Assembly: GCA_019136335.1 (NCBI GenBank)
Contig: JAGVUK010000091.1
Location: forward strand, 1 to 7,674
Source of the DNA: Methanomicrobiales archaeon
Lineage (GTDB): Archaea; Halobacteriota; Methanomicrobia; Methanomicrobiales; Methanoculleaceae
Length of the DNA stretch: 7,674 nt
Direction: 5' to 3'
Below, piece by piece: positions 6,182 through 7,674 of this stretch (its first letter is position 1; the number at the start of each line of letters is the position of its first letter). The position numbers and the translations under genes are program-made. A model generated the notes under the pieces. That model saw only the letters and a program-made list of their open reading frames with translations, made no database searches and was not told where the DNA came from.

Positions 6182-6784
6182 GTGAAAAACTCTTCCTCAA
6201 AACTGCTCTTCCCGGCGCTCATTGTGGCGCTCGGGATCTGCCTTTGCATGACGGCGGGCTGCACATCGGGTTCATCGGATACGACCACGCCGGAAACGAC
6301 CACTGCGGCCACGACGGCTCCTGCCACCGGCGTCTCCGGGGCTGCCAGGGGGAGCGTAAGTGCAGTCCCGTTTGCGACTCTGATATCGTTCCTGCCGGCC
6401 GCTCCCGCTGGCTGGACGGCAGACGAGCCTGCGGGCGTCACTGCGATGGTTGAAGACGGCCAGTGGACCTGGGCGTCACGGGAGTACACCAGGGACGACG
6501 CCCGGGCAGCGGTCGTGATCCAGGACTCGGCCTACTACGATGTGGGCTACTGGGAGTCGTGGGACTCGCTCGTCTCGTTCGAGACGACTGAAGGTTACTA
6601 CAAGCAGAAGAAGGTCGGCGGCCACCCCGCCTGGGAGATCTTCAGCAAACCCGACACCTACGGCACCTGGGTCGGCGTGAATGAACGGTTCATGGTCTAC
6701 GTCAGCGTGGACGGCGGTTCCAAACAGGACCTTGATGCATTCGTAAACGCCGTCAACTACGGCGGCATCGCGAACCTGAAGTAG
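6182..6784 (+). CDS. Predicted lipoprotein of unknown function
   Basis: I do not recognise the family. From GTG 6182 the product is 200 residues: a hydrophobic signal segment (about 8-25), lipobox-like TAGC with Cys27 as likely lipid anchor, a Ser/Thr/Ala linker (28-52), then a globular domain of about 140 residues rich in Trp and Tyr. Visible features include LPAAPAGWTADEP, an AYYDVGYWESWDS stretch, VGGHPAWEIF and the C-terminal YGGIANLK. There are no further cysteines, metal motifs or membrane segments. The start is a choice: ATG 6176 has GAGGG (6170-6174) only one base away, while GTG 6182 has it at seven bases, so GTG is preferred; the ATG would add two residues. It is transcribed divergently from the I42 inhibitor lipoprotein, 224 bases away, which hints at shared surface biology but proves nothing. 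A T-tract terminator follows at once. Confidence 0.82.
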   Translation: MKNSSSKLLFPALIVALGICLCMTAGCTSGSSDTTTPETTTAATTAPATGVSGAARGSVSAVPFATLISFLPAAPAGWTADEPAGVTAMVEDGQWTWASREYTRDDARAAVVIQDSAYYDVGYWESWDSLVSFETTEGYYKQKKVGGHPAWEIFSKPDTYGTWVGVNERFMVYVSVDGGSKQDLDAFVNAVNYGGIANLK

Positions 6785-6787
6785 CCC

Positions 6788-6817
6788 AAAAACCCTTTTT
6801 TCACAACGTCCCCGTTG
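6788..6817. terminator. Terminator region between convergent genes
   Basis: AAAAACCCTTTTTT (6788-6801) starts four bases after the lipoprotein stop and gives a T tract on both strands (six T on plus, five on minus). Beside it CAACG (6804-6808) and CGTTG (6813-6817) form a small perfect stem with a four-base loop. On the minus strand this stem precedes the T run, so the region can end both the plus-strand lipoprotein transcript and the minus-strand methyltransferase transcript. Confidence 0.55.
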
Positions 6818-6900
6818 CAAGCCCCGGGGTTCACCGGAGGTCGTTGACCACCGCGGTTTTGCGCGAGAATGCTGGACCGATTCCGGATCATCGCCCCCTG

Positions 6901-7435
6901 TCACCCCGGCACGGCCGTGATGATGTAGTGGTACGGCCCCGACTCTGCCACCGTCGTGACCTCGAGCCCCGCTTCCGCCATCAACGATGCGGCATACTCC
7001 GTGCTGAACTTCTTTGCGACCGGCGGGCCGAGAGGAAGGGGCTCCTTCTTCCAGTCAACGTCGACGATCACGCCCCGGGGCGCCGTCATCCTCTTTGCGT
7101 TCAAAAGCGCCCGGACCGGGTCGGCGAAGTCGTGGAGGTCGATACCGAAGAAGACGACGTCGGCGCAGCCCTTGCAGAGGACAAGTTCCTCGGCCCTTCC
7201 GCGGTGGAGGACGACATTGTCAAGCCCCTCGCGCCGGGCTCTCTCCCGCAGGCGGTCGAGCGCCCCGGCGTCGATATCAATCCCGCAGACGCGGCCGCGC
7301 GGCCCGACCGTCTCCGCACCCGACGTCGATGAAGGTGGCTCCGGCGGCAAGCCCAATTCTCTCAAGGATGGACTCGGGATTCTGCCAGAGCCTCCGTGCG
7401 GCTTCATCCCCGGGCGAGTGTCTTTCTGGGCGCAT
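6901..7435 (-). pseudogene. Class I SAM-dependent methyltransferase, frameshifted in the SAM motif
   Basis: Two adjacent frames together make one methyltransferase. The first, from ATG 7435, encodes a natural N-terminus (LWQNPESILERIGLAAG) into SAM motif I, FIDVGCGDG (residues 35-43). It then runs out of frame and stops at 7277-7279. The second frame, usable from about 7317 to the stop at 6901-6903, resumes with AETVGPRGRVCGIDID (motif II, acidic residue), GCADVVFFGIDLHDF (motif IV) and RGVIVDVDWKKE, and ends in YHYIITAVPG. Relatives normally have about eight residues (of the type DGFFALPA) between GCG and the AETVG-like helix, and these are missing. An ATG at 7407 in the second frame would give a 168-residue protein, but without motif I it should not bind SAM. 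Substrate unknown. No good Shine-Dalgarno site precedes ATG 7435. A sequencing or assembly error remains possible. Confidence 0.8.
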
Positions 7436-7446
7436 AGGACGTATCG

Positions 7447-7458
7447 ACCGGTTCCGGT
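7447..7458. promoter_or_regulatory. Palindrome upstream of the methyltransferase
   Basis: ACCGG-TT-CCGGT is a perfect 5-base dyad with a two-base centre, lying 12 to 23 bases before the methyltransferase ATG at 7435. It sits where an operator or a leader hairpin could act. It is short and GC-rich, so chance is a real alternative. Confidence 0.25.
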
Positions 7459-7463
7459 GGCGT

Positions 7464-7485
7464 GCAGCAGGTTTTAGCCTGCTGC
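7464..7485. terminator. Perfect 8-bp hairpin between DUF1059 and methyltransferase genes
   Basis: GCAGCAGG (7464-7471) and CCTGCTGC (7478-7485) are perfectly complementary around a six-base loop. It lies in the minus-strand gap between the DUF1059 stop and the methyltransferase start. It may end or stabilise the DUF1059 transcript, but no T tract follows on the minus strand, so a terminator role is uncertain. The loop reads CTAAAA on the minus strand, a poor TATA-like element 39 bases before ATG 7435. Confidence 0.4.
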
Positions 7486-7530
7486 TCCCCCGGGCAACCT
7501 CCGGTAAACCGCCGATGATAGAGTGTCCGC

Positions 7531-7546
7531 GAGGGGCGCTCCCCTC
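7531..7546 (-). repeat. GC hairpin overlapping the DUF1059 stop codon
   Basis: GAGGGG (7531-7536) pairs perfectly with CCCCTC (7541-7546) around a four-base loop. The stem includes part of the stop codon of the minus-strand gene, so it would form right at the end of the coding region. No T-rich tail follows. Confidence 0.35.
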
Positions 7547-7674
7547 ACCTCACTGCCTTACGGATCTTCTCCTGCACTTCCGGCTGTTCCGGGTTCATCT
7601 GGTGGGCGGTCTGGACGTGCCCCTCTATCCGCTTCATCAGCTCGTTCTCGTCCTCCGCCTTCTCCTCAAACTCG
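7545..7674 (-). CDS. DUF1059 family protein, C-terminal part
   Basis: Partial gene running off the window edge; the last 42 residues and the TGA stop (7545-7547) are visible. The fragment begins EFEEKAEDENELMKRIEGH and ends in VQEKIRKAVR. It fits the C-terminal half of DUF1059 proteins, small (about 50-90 residue) predicted metal-binding proteins. The pattern is an aromatic-x-A-x-D/E-E-x-E-L/I helix start, the two spaced histidines (GHVQTAH, residues 18-24 of the fragment), then M-x-P and a PEV-x-x-KIR-x-AVR tail. The N-terminal part with the family's usual cysteines is outside the window. Function is unknown in the family. The assignment rests on pattern recognition from a short fragment. 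It is on the same strand as the broken methyltransferase, 109 bases upstream of it. Confidence 0.65.
   Translation of the reverse strand, partial: EFEEKAEDENELMKRIEGHVQTAHQMNPEQPEVQEKIRKAVR

Noticed and set aside
5958..6200. Upstream extension of the I42 inhibitor to 6200
   Set aside because: It would place about 80 non-hydrophobic residues before the signal peptide, cross the divergent promoter region and overlap the start of the other lipoprotein.
6844..7477. Plus-strand open frames opposite the methyltransferase
   Set aside because: They are Arg/Pro/Ser-rich shadows; the minus strand carries the conserved methyltransferase motifs in two frames.
1..7674. tRNA, rRNA, CRISPR array, insertion sequence or attachment site
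   Set aside because: No cloverleaf with conserved loop sequences, no regularly spaced direct repeats, no transposase and no terminal inverted repeats were seen by eye on either strand.

Overview
The window looks like part of the chromosome of a GC-rich methanogenic archaeon of the Methanomicrobiales, most likely Methanoculleus or a close relative. Evidence: archaeal-type ribosomal protein S7 and elongation factor EF-2 with the diphthamide motif, the short archaeal phosphoenolpyruvate carboxylase (PpcA, about 485 residues), Shine-Dalgarno sites of the GGAGGTGAT type, archaeal TATA boxes and T-tract terminators. The genus is inferred from recognised protein similarity; no search was run.

Layout. 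(1) 13-2832, plus strand: rps7 and the EF-2 gene, separated by 27 bases, the distal part of an archaeal str-type translation operon. No tuf or rps10 follows; a T tract closes the unit. (2) 2833-3096: GC-rich intergenic spacer. (3) 3097-3867, plus: a metallo-beta-lactamase-fold hydrolase with a Gly in place of the Asp of the HxHxDH motif. (4) 3965-5422, plus: ppcA, which supplies oxaloacetate for biosynthesis. (5) 5487-5957, minus: a secreted lipoprotein carrying a chagasin-type (I42) cysteine protease inhibitor domain, with a terminator-like hairpin in the convergent gap to ppcA and a promoter that implies a leaderless or nearly leaderless mRNA. (6) 6182-6784, plus: a divergent lipoprotein of unknown function whose TATA box lies inside nested inverted repeats. 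(7) 6901-7435, minus: a class I SAM-dependent methyltransferase gene broken by a frameshift exactly in the SAM-binding glycine motif. (8) 7545-7674, minus: the last 42 residues of a DUF1059 protein, cut by the window edge.

The first half is housekeeping (translation, anaplerosis). The second half is accessory and holds the more interesting signals: the disrupted methyltransferase with the signature of a repeat-mediated deletion, the sequon-rich protease-inhibitor lipoprotein, the divergent pair of surface lipoproteins and the palindromes around the second lipoprotein's promoter. I did not find a clear-cut new multi-gene system, RNA gene, CRISPR array or mobile element.
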